From Corynebacterium argentoratense DSM 44202 (GTDB lineage Bacteria; Actinomycetota; Actinomycetes; Mycobacteriales; Mycobacteriaceae): a stretch of DNA of 64,000 nt. Positions 23,497 through 32,433 of the stretch are shown one piece after another (within the stretch, counting starts at the first letter, position 1; the number at the start of each line of letters is the position of its first letter). Location of the stretch: assembly GCF_000590555.1 (NCBI RefSeq), contig NC_022198.1, positions 62,001 to 126,000 of the forward strand, given 5' to 3'. The notes beneath the pieces were generated by a model. That model ran no database searches. It was not told the origin of the DNA and was given only the letters and a program-made list of their open reading frames with translations. Position numbers and translations under genes: made by a program.

Positions 23497-25932
23497 GTGG
23501 CTTTATACCGTAAATACCGCCCGGCATCCTTCGGGGAAGTTGTCGGCCAGGAGCATGTAACCACCCCACTATCCGCAGCGCTCGATAGTGGGCGAATCAA
23601 CCACGCCTACCTGTTCTCCGGCCCGCGCGGCTGCGGCAAAACATCCTCAGCCCGCATCATGGCGCGCTCCCTGAACTGCGTCGACGGGCCGACCTCAACC
23701 CCCTGCGGCAAGTGCCCCTCCTGCGTGTCGCTCGCCCCGGGCGGCCCCGGCAACCTGGACGTCACCGAATTGGACGCCGCCAGCCACCGCGGCGTCGACG
23801 ACATGCGTGACCTCCGCGACCGGGCGTTTTACGCTCCGGCGGATTCCCGCTACCGCGTCTTCATCATCGACGAGGCGCACATGATCACCAACGAAGGCTT
23901 CAACGCCCTGCTGAAGATCGTGGAGGAACCACCAGAGCACCTCATCTTTATCTTCGCCACCACGGAGCCGGACAAGGTCATCCCTACCATCCGCTCCCGT
24001 ACCCACCACTACCCATTCCGCCTGCTCACCCCGCCCGATATGCGCGGTCTATTGCAGCGCACGTGCGAGGCCGAAGGCGTGCGCGTCGATGATGCCGTCT
24101 TCCCCCTCATCATTCGCGCAGGCGGCGGTTCCCCCCGTGACTCCCTGTCCATCCTGGACCAGTTACTTGCCGGCGCGGGGGACGAGGGACTGAGCTACGA
24201 AATGGCCGTCCCACTGCTCGGCGTCACTGACTTTTCGCTTATTGACGCCGCGGTTGCTGCACTGTCCGCACGCGACTACGCAGGAATGTTCGGCGCCATC
24301 AATGACGTCATCAACGCAGGCCACGACCCCCGACGCTTCGCCACAGACCTACTGGATCGCCTCCGGGATTTGATGGTGCTACAGGTCGTACCAGATGCAG
24401 TCGCCGCAGGGCTAATCGACGTGCCTGAAGACTACGTACCCACCCTCCAACAACAAGCCCAGGCGTTCGCGCCGGGCGCGTTGTCATGGTTGGCTGGCGA
24501 GCTTAACTCCGGCATCGACGACTTGAAGGGCGCGACCTCTCCGCGCTTATTGCTGGAAGTGCTGTTTGCAAAGATGCTCGCTGGTAAGAGCGCGGCGGTC
24601 GCTGCTGTGGGCAATGCGGCGGGCGCTGCTAGAGCTACAGCTCAGGCGGCAACCGCGCCTGCGTCTGGGGCATCTGCACCCGGTGGCTCAGCCATTGGTG
24701 CTGCTGGAGCTGGGCCGGGTGCCATCCCCGATAACATGCCTGGGGCCGCCATCCTCCGACGCCGCATGGGGCTGGCTGAGCCTGCACAGCAAGAACAACC
24801 TGCCCAGAAACAACCGCCGGCTAAGCCTGCACCCGAGCGCATGCCAGCCGAGAAGCCAGCTGTTGCGCCGAAGCCCGCGCAGGCCGACGCCCCAAAGCCC
24901 GCCCAACCCGGGCAGGAAGGGCAACCCACGCAGACTGCGCCCGCCGCACAGAAACCTGCCGAGCACACGCCTGCCGAGCAGGTGCAGCAGCCTGAGCAGC
25001 CGCAACCTGAGCAGAAGCAGGCGGAGCAAGTGCAGCCTGAGCAGTCGCAGCCTGCAGAAGACCTGCTTCAGACGCTGAACACCAAGTGGGCACACATCCG
25101 CTCACTGATCAGCAACAAAAATGCTGTCGCCGGCATCCTGCTGGCAGAGGCAAAAATCGTTGGAATCAATGGTGACACGGTGCTGATCGGGAATAACACT
25201 GGTGCCCTGGTGCAACGCCTCAACGCCTCCAGTAACAATGACGTGATCGCCGAGGTCGTCTCTGCAGAACTCGGGCAGCAAGTCAGCGTCGAATGCGTGG
25301 TGGGCACCCACCCCCGGCAGGCGGGCGGGGATAGCGCCCCCCAGCCCGCCGCCCAACCCGCGCGCACGCAACAATCGCCACAGGCAGAGGAACCAGCAGA
25401 GAAGCCGGCCGAAAAGTCCGAAGAAAAGCCGGAAGAAAAACCATCAGAGGGGCAAACAACTGCTGCCCAGTGGGCGGCACCCGCGGCAAAACCCTCCAAG
25501 GCTGAGCAGCCAGAGGCACAAGACAACCTGCCCCGCTGGAAACAAGCCGCCGCCCGCGGCAATGCCAAACTACGTAACCAACAAACCTTCGGCGACGGTG
25601 TACCCTTGCCACCCGAACCAGACGACCCCTACGGCTACCCGCCGGATGAATCCATGCCCGGTGGATTCAATACCCCCGCACAGCCGAAAGCAGCCGCCAG
25701 CAACCCGCAGGTCGAAGCACAACCGAACCCCCGCGACGTCAACACCCCACAACCCGACGCCCCGCCCAACACCGCACCCCCACAGCAACACACCAACCCC
25801 GCGGACACTAGGGACAGCGAAGAAGAAGAACTCATCCGAGAAGCCCAAGACGCCGGCAGCTACGACCGGCGCGACGCAAAAGCAGTCGCCATGGACCTAC
25901 TCGCCAAAGAACTAGGCGCCCGCCCGCTCTAA
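23497..25932 (+). CDS. dnaX: DNA polymerase III subunits gamma/tau
   Basis: DnaX is the clamp-loader ATPase. The first 350 or so residues carry the AAA+ core: LYRKYRPASFGEVVGQEHV, Walker A GPRGCGKTS, a zinc knuckle (C...CGKCPSC) and Walker B VFIIDEAHM. A Pro/Ala/Gln-rich linker (about 24640-25070) follows, then a tau-type domain (LLQTLNTKWAHIRSLIS) and a second low-complexity tail of about 200 residues. GTG 23497 is preceded by AGGGG. No obvious frameshift signal for gamma production is visible. It is followed by ebfC and recR, the usual trio. Confidence 0.95.
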   Translation: MALYRKYRPASFGEVVGQEHVTTPLSAALDSGRINHAYLFSGPRGCGKTSSARIMARSLNCVDGPTSTPCGKCPSCVSLAPGGPGNLDVTELDAASHRGVDDMRDLRDRAFYAPADSRYRVFIIDEAHMITNEGFNALLKIVEEPPEHLIFIFATTEPDKVIPTIRSRTHHYPFRLLTPPDMRGLLQRTCEAEGVRVDDAVFPLIIRAGGGSPRDSLSILDQLLAGAGDEGLSYEMAVPLLGVTDFSLIDAAVAALSARDYAGMFGAINDVINAGHDPRRFATDLLDRLRDLMVLQVVPDAVAAGLIDVPEDYVPTLQQQAQAFAPGALSWLAGELNSGIDDLKGATSPRLLLEVLFAKMLAGKSAAVAAVGNAAGAARATAQAATAPASGASAPGGSAIGAAGAGPGAIPDNMPGAAILRRRMGLAEPAQQEQPAQKQPPAKPAPERMPAEKPAVAPKPAQADAPKPAQPGQEGQPTQTAPAAQKPAEHTPAEQVQQPEQPQPEQKQAEQVQPEQSQPAEDLLQTLNTKWAHIRSLISNKNAVAGILLAEAKIVGINGDTVLIGNNTGALVQRLNASSNNDVIAEVVSAELGQQVSVECVVGTHPRQAGGDSAPQPAAQPARTQQSPQAEEPAEKPAEKSEEKPEEKPSEGQTTAAQWAAPAAKPSKAEQPEAQDNLPRWKQAAARGNAKLRNQQTFGDGVPLPPEPDDPYGYPPDESMPGGFNTPAQPKAAASNPQVEAQPNPRDVNTPQPDAPPNTAPPQQHTNPADTRDSEEEELIREAQDAGSYDRRDAKAVAMDLLAKELGARPL

Positions 25933-26031
25933 GCGAACAACCGTGACGCCGTAGTGCTCAGGCAGCTAGACTGGCCTAAGCCAGCCGACGTTCAACCGGC
26001 CGATAAAAACAACCCTCCCAAGGAGACACAC

Positions 26032-26358
26032 ATGACTCAGCCCGATATGAACCAGCTCATCCAGCAGGCCCAGCAGATGCAGGCCCAGTTGCAGGCCGCA
26101 CAACAGGAAATCCTCAACTCCAGCGTCGAAGGCGAAGCCGGCAACGGCCTCGTAAAGGTCACCATGCACGGCAACGGCACCATCAGCGACGTACGCATCG
26201 ACCCCCAGGTCGTCGACCCCGAAGACATCGACACCCTCCAGGACCTCATCACCGGCGCACTCCAGGACGCACACACCAAGGTGTCCAAGCTCGCCGAAGA
26301 AAAGATGGGCCCCCTGTCCAAGGGCTTCGGCAACGACGCACTCGGCGGACTGTTCTAA
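26032..26358 (+). CDS. ebfC: YbaB/EbfC nucleoid-associated protein
   Basis: A 108-residue DNA-binding protein of the YbaB/EbfC family. It starts MTQPDMNQLIQQAQQMQAQL, the expected Gln-rich helix, and contains GNGLVKVTMHGNGTISDVRIDP. AAGGAGA lies 7 nt before the ATG. It sits between dnaX and recR, the near-universal bacterial arrangement. Confidence 0.95.
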   Translation: MTQPDMNQLIQQAQQMQAQLQAAQQEILNSSVEGEAGNGLVKVTMHGNGTISDVRIDPQVVDPEDIDTLQDLITGALQDAHTKVSKLAEEKMGPLSKGFGNDALGGLF

Positions 26359-26447
26359 CCCGCCCTTGACGGGCAATGCGCTAGTACACTTTTGCGCCAC
26401 GCCCACAACTTAAGCCCCGCAGCCAGGGATCTGAACTAAAGAATCAG

Positions 26448-26465
26448 CCCGCTTGCGGGGTTTTC
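26448..26465 (+). terminator. Short terminator before recR
   Basis: CCCGCTTGCGGGG followed by TTTTCCC. The stem is short but the T-run is right, which fits a separate recR promoter. Confidence 0.55.
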
Positions 26466-26487
26466 CCTTGTAATCATGCGTAACGGG

Positions 26488-26493
26488 TACACT
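26488..26493 (+). promoter_or_regulatory. -10 hexamer giving a leaderless recR transcript
   Basis: TACACT lies 8 nt before the GTG start of recR, with no ribosome site between, so transcription should begin at or next to the start codon. Confidence 0.55.
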
Positions 26494-26501
26494 AGGCACT
26501 C

Positions 26502-27158
26502 GTGTTTGAAGGACCACTGCAGGATCTCATCGACGAACTCTCCCGACTGCCCGGCGTCGGGCCAAAAAGCGCCCAACGCATCGCATTTCACATCCTGCAC
26601 CAGGAACCCGAAGACGTCGACCGCCTTATCACCGCACTCGACGCAATCCAAACCGGCGTGCAATTCTGCCGCATCTGCTGCAACATTTCCCGCCAATCCG
26701 TCTGCCGCATCTGCGCCGACAGTGGCCGCGACCGCAGCCTCATCTGCGTTGTTGAAGAACCCAAAGACATTCAAGTCATCGAACGCACAGGGGAGTTTTC
26801 CGGCCGCTACCACGTGCTTGGCGGCGCACTCGACCCACTGGCTGGTGTCGGGCCAAAAGACCTCTCCATCAATGTGTTACTGCAGCGTATCGGCGGTGTT
26901 CTTAAGGATCGCGAGCTGGCCGACTCCACCCCGGAAGCCCCACTTTATGATGATGCCCCGGAGGTCACCGAAGTAATTATCGCCACCGACCCCAACACGG
27001 AAGGCGAAGCGACGGCGTCGTATTTGGCGCGGCTGCTGAAGGATTTCCCAGGGTTGACGGTGTCGCGTTTGGCTTCCGGAATGCCGCTGGGCGGTGACCT
27101 AGAGTTCGTCGACGAGCTGACGCTGTCGAGGGCGCTGAGCGGCCGCCACGTCCTCTAG
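26502..27158 (+). CDS. recR: Recombination mediator RecR
   Basis: RecR works with RecF/RecO to load RecA at gaps. The 218 residues show the helix-hairpin-helix [18 protein letters not shown], a four-Cys zinc site ([16 protein letters not shown]), a Toprim domain with VVEEPKDI and [11 protein letters not shown], and the C-terminal [24 protein letters not shown] start; see the promoter entry for likely leaderless expression. Confidence 0.95.
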   Translation: MFEGPLQDLIDELSRLPGVGPKSAQRIAFHILHQEPEDVDRLITALDAIQTGVQFCRICCNISRQSVCRICADSGRDRSLICVVEEPKDIQVIERTGEFSGRYHVLGGALDPLAGVGPKDLSINVLLQRIGGVLKDRELADSTPEAPLYDDAPEVTEVIIATDPNTEGEATASYLARLLKDFPGLTVSRLASGMPLGGDLEFVDELTLSRALSGRHVL

Positions 27159-27205
27159 CCCCGCCAAGCCCAGCGACTACAGCAACCGCGCTGAGAGGCA
27201 GTGGG

Positions 27206-27928
27206 CTAGCGCAGGCGCTCCTTGCGCAGCTGATCAACACAGTCAATGTCCAACGGCGCCAACTCGTCGACAGCAACCCCCATTGCGCGGGCAAGCAGCA
27301 GATCCGCCAACTCTGGGTTGCGGGCAAGCGCAGGGCCGTGCATATAGGTTGCGATGATGCTGCCCTGCGTCGCACCCTCTACACCAACATCGTCGGGGCT
27401 ACGCGAACCATGGGCGTCACAATTGCCGACGCCGCGGGTCAACCTACCCAGCGGTGACGCATCCGACCCCAAAATGGTCGCGCCCATATGGTTTTCAAAA
27501 CCCGTCAGCGGCGCCGTCAAACCATCAATGAGGGGTATTGATGCAACCTCGCCAATGGTGCGTTTGCCCAAAGAGGAGGTCGTGGCGTCAATCAACCCCA
27601 GCCCATCAACCATGCGCCCTGCGGCGCGGAAATTAGTTCCAAGCACCTGCAGTCCAGCACAGATCGCTAGGATTGGGCGCCCAGCCTCGGATGCGCGCTT
27701 CAAACCACCGTCAGCAGCCAAGTGTTGTGCCGCCAAAATTTGGGCAGTGTCTTCGCCACCACCCACGGTGTAGATGTCTAAGGACTCTGGTATCGCATCG
27801 CCGTAGCGCAGCTGCTTGACTTCCGCGTCGATGCCACGCATCCGCGCACGCTGACGCAACACCAGGGCATTGCCATCGTCGCCATAGGTGCCCAACACGT
27901 CCGGTAGGACCAGTCCGATGGTTAACAT
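27206..27928 (-). CDS. gatD: Lipid II isoglutaminyl synthase, glutaminase subunit GatD
   Basis: GatD supplies ammonia to MurT for amidating the D-Glu of lipid II. It is a class-I glutamine amidotransferase (240 aa) with the nucleophile Cys in AICAGLQVLG and the catalytic His in TYMHGPALARNPELAD. Its ATG abuts the murT stop codon (TAAATG), so the two subunits are translationally coupled. Confidence 0.93.
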   Translation of the reverse strand: MLTIGLVLPDVLGTYGDDGNALVLRQRARMRGIDAEVKQLRYGDAIPESLDIYTVGGGEDTAQILAAQHLAADGGLKRASEAGRPILAICAGLQVLGTNFRAAGRMVDGLGLIDATTSSLGKRTIGEVASIPLIDGLTAPLTGFENHMGATILGSDASPLGRLTRGVGNCDAHGSRSPDDVGVEGATQGSIIATYMHGPALARNPELADLLLARAMGVAVDELAPLDIDCVDQLRKERLR

Positions 27929-29212
27929 TTAGGCCTCCTCGGCGGTACGTGCAGATGCTTTTGCAAGGTCGCGCTTCAAATCGCGGAACGCAGTGTAGTT
28001 CGCGAGCACCTCGACCCGACCGGGCGGGCACGCACGGATCGCATCAAGCGTGTTCTTCACCAATTCATGCTCGATCGACGCATAGGTCAAACGCACCGCA
28101 AGGTCAGTGCCGCGCTCGCCGGCAGCAACCACCGCGACGTCATCAAAATCTTCGAACCTTACATCCCACAACCAGGACAAGTCCTCCCCATCAGCCACCT
28201 GACCATTGACGGCAATGACCAGGCCATCGGCGCTACGATCAACCATCGACAGTGCCTCCTGCCAGCCAGCCGGGTTTTTCGCAAGCAGCATGTGCACTTG
28301 GCGGCCCTCAAACTCAATGGTGGAGTAACGACCCGCGACCTCCTTGACCTGGCTCACGGCGTCAACAGCCTTCTGCGTATCCGCGCCACCAGTGACCGCT
28401 GCCGCCACAGCCTGCGCCGCATTACCGCGGTTAGCATTACCAGGAAGCTGCAGTGACAAGGAGAAACGCCCCTGAGGGGTCACAAGGTCCTCGCCCTCCA
28501 ACCAATAATCGGGTGCAGGACGGCGGAACTGATGCCCATCCGCCAGGGGCTTAGTCGCACACCAATCCACACCATCCTCCGAACGCACAATGTGACTCTC
28601 GGTGCGGGGGCACGAGGTGGAATCCCCCGTCCAACCAGCGCCAGCAGCAACCCACACAACATTGGGATGATCGAATGCAACCGAGGTCACCATGACGTCG
28701 TCACAGTTGGCGACCACAGTCATCTCCGGGCGTGCCTGTAGACATTCGCGCAAGCGCCGCTCGATAGTGTTGATCTCTCCGACGCGGTCCAGCTGATCAC
28801 GCGAGAGATTCAACAGCACCAAACAATCTGCATCAAGCTTGTCCGCGGCGGCAGGAACATGCAGTTCATCGACCTCCAGCACCACACGCTCCGCACCGCG
28901 ACCCTCCAACAGTGCGGAGATGATGCCGGCGTCCATATTGTCCCCGCCCTCATTGCTGCATACAGTGGAAGTGGTGCGCATGGCAGCGGTCAGCATGCGG
29001 GTCGTCGTGGACTTCCCGTTCGTGCCAGTCACGATCGATACCGGCCGGACACCGGCAAGATTCTCCATCAGGCTGGGGTCAATAAACCCCGCCACTAGTC
29101 CACCAATCATGCCGCCGGCACCACGACCCGTAGCTCGTGATGCAACGGTTGCGGCTTTCGCAGCAGTGACCGCGACGGCGGTCCTAGCGCGCTGAATAGA
29201 CTTGCTCTTCAT
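27929..29212 (-). CDS. murT: Lipid II isoglutaminyl synthase, Mur-ligase subunit MurT
   Basis: MurT activates the alpha-carboxylate of D-iso-Glu in lipid II with ATP. The 427-residue protein has the Mur-ligase P-loop VTGTNGKSTTTRML, the acidic motif VLEVDELHVP, NLSRDQLDRVGEI, and the C-terminal DUF1727 region (LAKNPAGWQEAL, WLWDVRFE). The first 35 residues are Ala/Arg-rich. It is followed without a gap by gatD. Confidence 0.93.
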   Translation of the reverse strand: MKSKSIQRARTAVAVTAAKAATVASRATGRGAGGMIGGLVAGFIDPSLMENLAGVRPVSIVTGTNGKSTTTRMLTAAMRTTSTVCSNEGGDNMDAGIISALLEGRGAERVVLEVDELHVPAAADKLDADCLVLLNLSRDQLDRVGEINTIERRLRECLQARPEMTVVANCDDVMVTSVAFDHPNVVWVAAGAGWTGDSTSCPRTESHIVRSEDGVDWCATKPLADGHQFRRPAPDYWLEGEDLVTPQGRFSLSLQLPGNANRGNAAQAVAAAVTGGADTQKAVDAVSQVKEVAGRYSTIEFEGRQVHMLLAKNPAGWQEALSMVDRSADGLVIAVNGQVADGEDLSWLWDVRFEDFDDVAVVAAGERGTDLAVRLTYASIEHELVKNTLDAIRACPPGRVEVLANYTAFRDLKRDLAKASARTAEEA

Positions 29213-29215
29213 TGC

Positions 29216-30796
29216 TCACAGTGTAGTACCGGGGGCCACATCTTCCACGAGCGACATGAACTCCGCGTCACTGACCAGGGGGATCCCCTTGCGGTCGCCG
29301 TGCATTGCCTTACCCGTTAGGTTGTCCCGCTGATTACACACCACAGCGGAGGTCTGCCGCGTGAGCTTTTCCGAATACGCCAACCCAGTGCGAGCCACCG
29401 CCTCGATGATGACATTCGGGTCCATCTCGATCTGCGGCGACACAACAATCTCCATACCCTGCACCAGCTGGTCGCGCAGCACACCCGGATTGATAAATGG
29501 TCGCGGTGCGTTCGCGGCGTCAATACGCACAATCGACCGCTGTAAACCAAAGCGATCCCCTTGGATCTCCTTCGGCGTGCGTTCCGCGAGCTCACCTTTG
29601 CGCAGCTTATTGAACATTTCCCACACCAATTCGGTGGATTCGCGGGACACGGCGGCCTCCGGCATCATCGCCCTGCTTATTGACGCCGCGGGATCGACGT
29701 CAAACCCAAGCGTGCGGGCGCAACCACGAATGCGGGTGTCCTCCAGATAGACCCCTTGGCGGCGCAGCGTAGACAAGGTGTCCACAATCCGCGTCGGGCG
29801 GGGAAGGCGGGTAAAGTTACGGCGCTGCTGCCCCTTGCGGCCGCGTCCCTTCGATCCTTTAGAATGTCGACGCTCAAGCCGCATGACCGCCCGGGTCTCA
29901 GACACAATGAAACCCCAGGTCCGAGGCGCATTATGCATAATGACAGTGCGGCCATCCAAGAAGCGCCCAATCGTGCGAGTCAGACTGGAATAACGGGGGG
30001 CCTGCGCAATATCGTCCTTAGTCAACCCATGCAGATGCTTCGGCCCGATGTCAGTGCCGGGATCAAACACACAATGGAATTCATTGACGACGTCGCCGGC
30101 CTCAGTGCGGGTTTGAATGTCCAAGGACACCAGACGCGACGTCGAAGGGTGAATACCCGAGGACTGGATGCTCACGACTGCGTACGGTGCCTCCTCAGGG
30201 GGAGCAGGGCGATCGAAGCGCGGGGGAGTGACGTCCTTACGACGGTATGTTGCCGACTCTTGCAGCTGCTGCACGTACTGGGTGTACTGAGGGTAGGAAC
30301 CCGGCTCCGGCACATGGCGCTTGGACTGCTGATGCTGATGGCGCTGCTCGCGCGGCGCATTGGACTTACTCGGTTTTGGTCCGCCGGAACCAGTAGTACG
30401 GGGTTGGGTACCTGCACTGTCAGCTGGGCCACGCCGCCTACTACTGTGGCGACGCCCCCTGCGCTGGTTAGAGCCACCGCGAGAGTTACCCGAGTTGGCT
30501 GTATTGGACGTGCCATCTGAGCCTGTGTTGGTAACGTCGCCGCGCGCATTCGGTCGCTGCGACGCCCCGCTGTCGTCAGCGCTCTGCGGTGCCGCCTGAA
30601 ACTGTGGGCGAGATGGCGCGGGATTCTGCTGACTAGCCTGCTCAGCGCTGTGATTAGCGCCCTGATTATTGCCGTGTGCCTGCGAGGAGCGGCCGCGGCG
30701 AGAACGCGACCGTCGGCGCCGTGAACGCGAAGACCGCCCGGAACCCTCCTGGGGGTTTCGGGAACTGTCTACGCTGGGGGAATTCTCGCTACTCAT
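29216..30796 (-). CDS. DnaQ-like exonuclease-fold protein with basic tail and BRCT-like end; catalytic acids lost
   Basis: The 526 residues comprise a disordered, Arg/Ser/Gln-rich N-terminus (about 1-190, with RSRRRRSRSRRGRSS), a DnaQ-type fold (about 205-440) and a BRCT-like C-terminus (TSAVVCNQRDNLTGKAM...GIPLVSDAEF). In active DEDD exonucleases the first motif is V-D-x-E-T-T-G; here it is VVSIQSSG with Ser209 and Gln211, so both metal ligands are missing. The HNA motif is present (MHNAPRTWGF), but the following Asp is not. It probably binds rather than cuts nucleic acid. It starts the dnaQ-murT-gatD series and stops 3 bp before murT. Confidence 0.82.
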   Translation of the reverse strand: MSSENSPSVDSSRNPQEGSGRSSRSRRRRSRSRRGRSSQAHGNNQGANHSAEQASQQNPAPSRPQFQAAPQSADDSGASQRPNARGDVTNTGSDGTSNTANSGNSRGGSNQRRGRRHSSRRRGPADSAGTQPRTTGSGGPKPSKSNAPREQRHQHQQSKRHVPEPGSYPQYTQYVQQLQESATYRRKDVTPPRFDRPAPPEEAPYAVVSIQSSGIHPSTSRLVSLDIQTRTEAGDVVNEFHCVFDPGTDIGPKHLHGLTKDDIAQAPRYSSLTRTIGRFLDGRTVIMHNAPRTWGFIVSETRAVMRLERRHSKGSKGRGRKGQQRRNFTRLPRPTRIVDTLSTLRRQGVYLEDTRIRGCARTLGFDVDPAASISRAMMPEAAVSRESTELVWEMFNKLRKGELAERTPKEIQGDRFGLQRSIVRIDAANAPRPFINPGVLRDQLVQGMEIVVSPQIEMDPNVIIEAVARTGLAYSEKLTRQTSAVVCNQRDNLTGKAMHGDRKGIPLVSDAEFMSLVEDVAPGTTL

Positions 30797-30900
30797 TGCG
30801 CTTCAGTATAGCGCCTGCGGTTAACCCTCGACGTCTACATCAGCATCCGTCAACAACGTTCAAGGCACACACTCCGGGCCCAGGCTACAAACAGACGAGT

Positions 30901-32145
30901 TTAGACAGAGGCGTTGAGCTTGACATGCTCCGGAGTGAGCTCATCCAACTTATTGACGCCCAACAGCTTGCACGTGCGGGTCATCTCGTCACGCATGATC
31001 TCCAAAGTGCGATCCACACCCTCCTTGCCGCCAGCCATCAAACCGTACAGGTAGGCCCGACCAATGAAGCAGAAATCAGCACCATGGGCAACCGCCGCCA
31101 ACACATCAGCACCCGACATGATGCCCGTGTCCAAACCAAGCACCATATCCGGCAGAGCCTCACGCACCTGCGGAAGCAAATGAAGAGGCACCGGCGCACG
31201 GTCCAACTGGCGGCCACCATGGTTCGACACCACCAAACCATCAGCACCATGGTCAGCACAACGCCGCGCATCCTCCACAGTCTGCAAGCCCTTCACCACC
31301 AAGTTGCCCTTACACAAATCCCGGATCCAATCCAGGTCATCAAAAGTCAACGTCGGGTCGAACATCCTATCCGCCAAAGACGCCACCGTTCCAGAATGGC
31401 GAGACAAAGAAGCAAAACTCAGCGGCTCGTGCGTGAGGAAGTTAAACCACCATTCCGGACGGTACGCGGCGTCAACAACCGTCTTCGCCGTCAACTGAGG
31501 GGGAATAGTCATGCCATTACGCACATCCCGCAAACGAGCACCAGCCACGGCAGTGTCCACCGTCACGACTAGCGTCGAAAAACCAGCATCCGCAGCCCGC
31601 TGCACCAGCTCCTTGCTGCGCTCACGATCACGCCACAGATACAACTGGAACCAGCGCTCACCCTCCGGAGCATGCGCCGCGACGTCCTCCATCGAAGCCG
31701 TACCCATCGTGGACAAGGTGTAGGCGATGCCGGCATCAGCCGCCGCAGCACTGCCACCATATTCACCCTCGGAATGCATCATCCGAGTGAAGCCCGTCGG
31801 AGCAATCGCCAAAGGCATCGACCACTCGCGGCCGAAAATAGTCGTGCTCAAATCCGCATCAGCGACGTTACGCAGCACACCCGGCTGGAACTCGATCTCG
31901 CGAAACGCGCGCCGGGCCTTGTTGATCGAAATCTCGTCCTCAGCAGCACCATCGACATAATCAAACGGCGCAGTAGGCGTGCGGCGCTTAGCGATCGCCC
32001 GCAAGTCCCACACGTTCGCGGCTTTAGACAGGCGACGTTCCTTGAAATCGAGCGTCGGCTTAGCGAACTGCATCAGAGGCGCAAGGTCGCTGTACTTCGG
32101 TACGCGGCGCTTCAGGGCCGGGGGAGTGGGGCGCGAAGGGGACAT
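30901..32145 (-). CDS. lldD: FMN-dependent L-lactate dehydrogenase (LldD type)
   Basis: This quinone-linked alpha-hydroxy-acid dehydrogenase is peripherally membrane-bound. From ATG 32145 it is 414 residues, the length I recall for mycobacterial LldD2. FMN and active-site motifs are present: FDYVDGAAEDE, IAPTGFTRMMH, TVDTAVAGARLRD, LVVKGLQT and VSNHGGRQLDRAP (catalytic His). AAAGG precedes the start; an upstream in-frame ATG adds 20 residues of low-quality sequence. It oxidises lactate to pyruvate for respiration. Confidence 0.9.
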   Translation of the reverse strand: MSPSRPTPPALKRRVPKYSDLAPLMQFAKPTLDFKERRLSKAANVWDLRAIAKRRTPTAPFDYVDGAAEDEISINKARRAFREIEFQPGVLRNVADADLSTTIFGREWSMPLAIAPTGFTRMMHSEGEYGGSAAAADAGIAYTLSTMGTASMEDVAAHAPEGERWFQLYLWRDRERSKELVQRAADAGFSTLVVTVDTAVAGARLRDVRNGMTIPPQLTAKTVVDAAYRPEWWFNFLTHEPLSFASLSRHSGTVASLADRMFDPTLTFDDLDWIRDLCKGNLVVKGLQTVEDARRCADHGADGLVVSNHGGRQLDRAPVPLHLLPQVREALPDMVLGLDTGIMSGADVLAAVAHGADFCFIGRAYLYGLMAGGKEGVDRTLEIMRDEMTRTCKLLGVNKLDELTPEHVKLNASV

Positions 32146-32316
32146 AACGTGTGCCTTTCTACGGCTGGTGCGGGTGGAGGCCGTTGGGCCCTGTCGTGAT
32201 TTCACAAGTGTAGGACTGTGTTCGTTTTAGGGGAACCTTATCCCCCCAGATGGGGCGAGTGGTTCTCGCGGCGGTGCAGGTTGCCTCATTCGCCGTTCTT
32301 TCGCCGCTCCATGGGA

Positions 32317-32401
32317 TACAGAAAACCGGCAGATTTAGGCTTTTGTGATGTGTTTGTGCAGGTCGACTGGCCGCGGAGGGTAAATCTGCCGGTTTTCTGT
32401 A
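32317..32401 (+). repeat. Palindromic element PE5, left flank of the DUF559 unit
   Basis: A perfect 21-bp inverted repeat (32317-32337 and 32381-32401; the arm contains CAGAAAACCGGCAGATTT) encloses a 43-nt loop with TTTGTGCAGGTCGA. Its stem matches PE6 on the other side of the DUF559 gene and differs from PE1-PE4. Confidence 0.85.
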
Positions 32402-32433
32402 CCTGTTGTGCGCGATCGCTACAATGAGGGGGC

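Noticed and set aside
24640..25080. Repetitive Pro/Gln/Glu codons in dnaX as a separate gene or foreign insert
   Set aside because: It stays in frame between the AAA+ core and the tau domain; low-complexity linkers are normal in actinobacterial DnaX.
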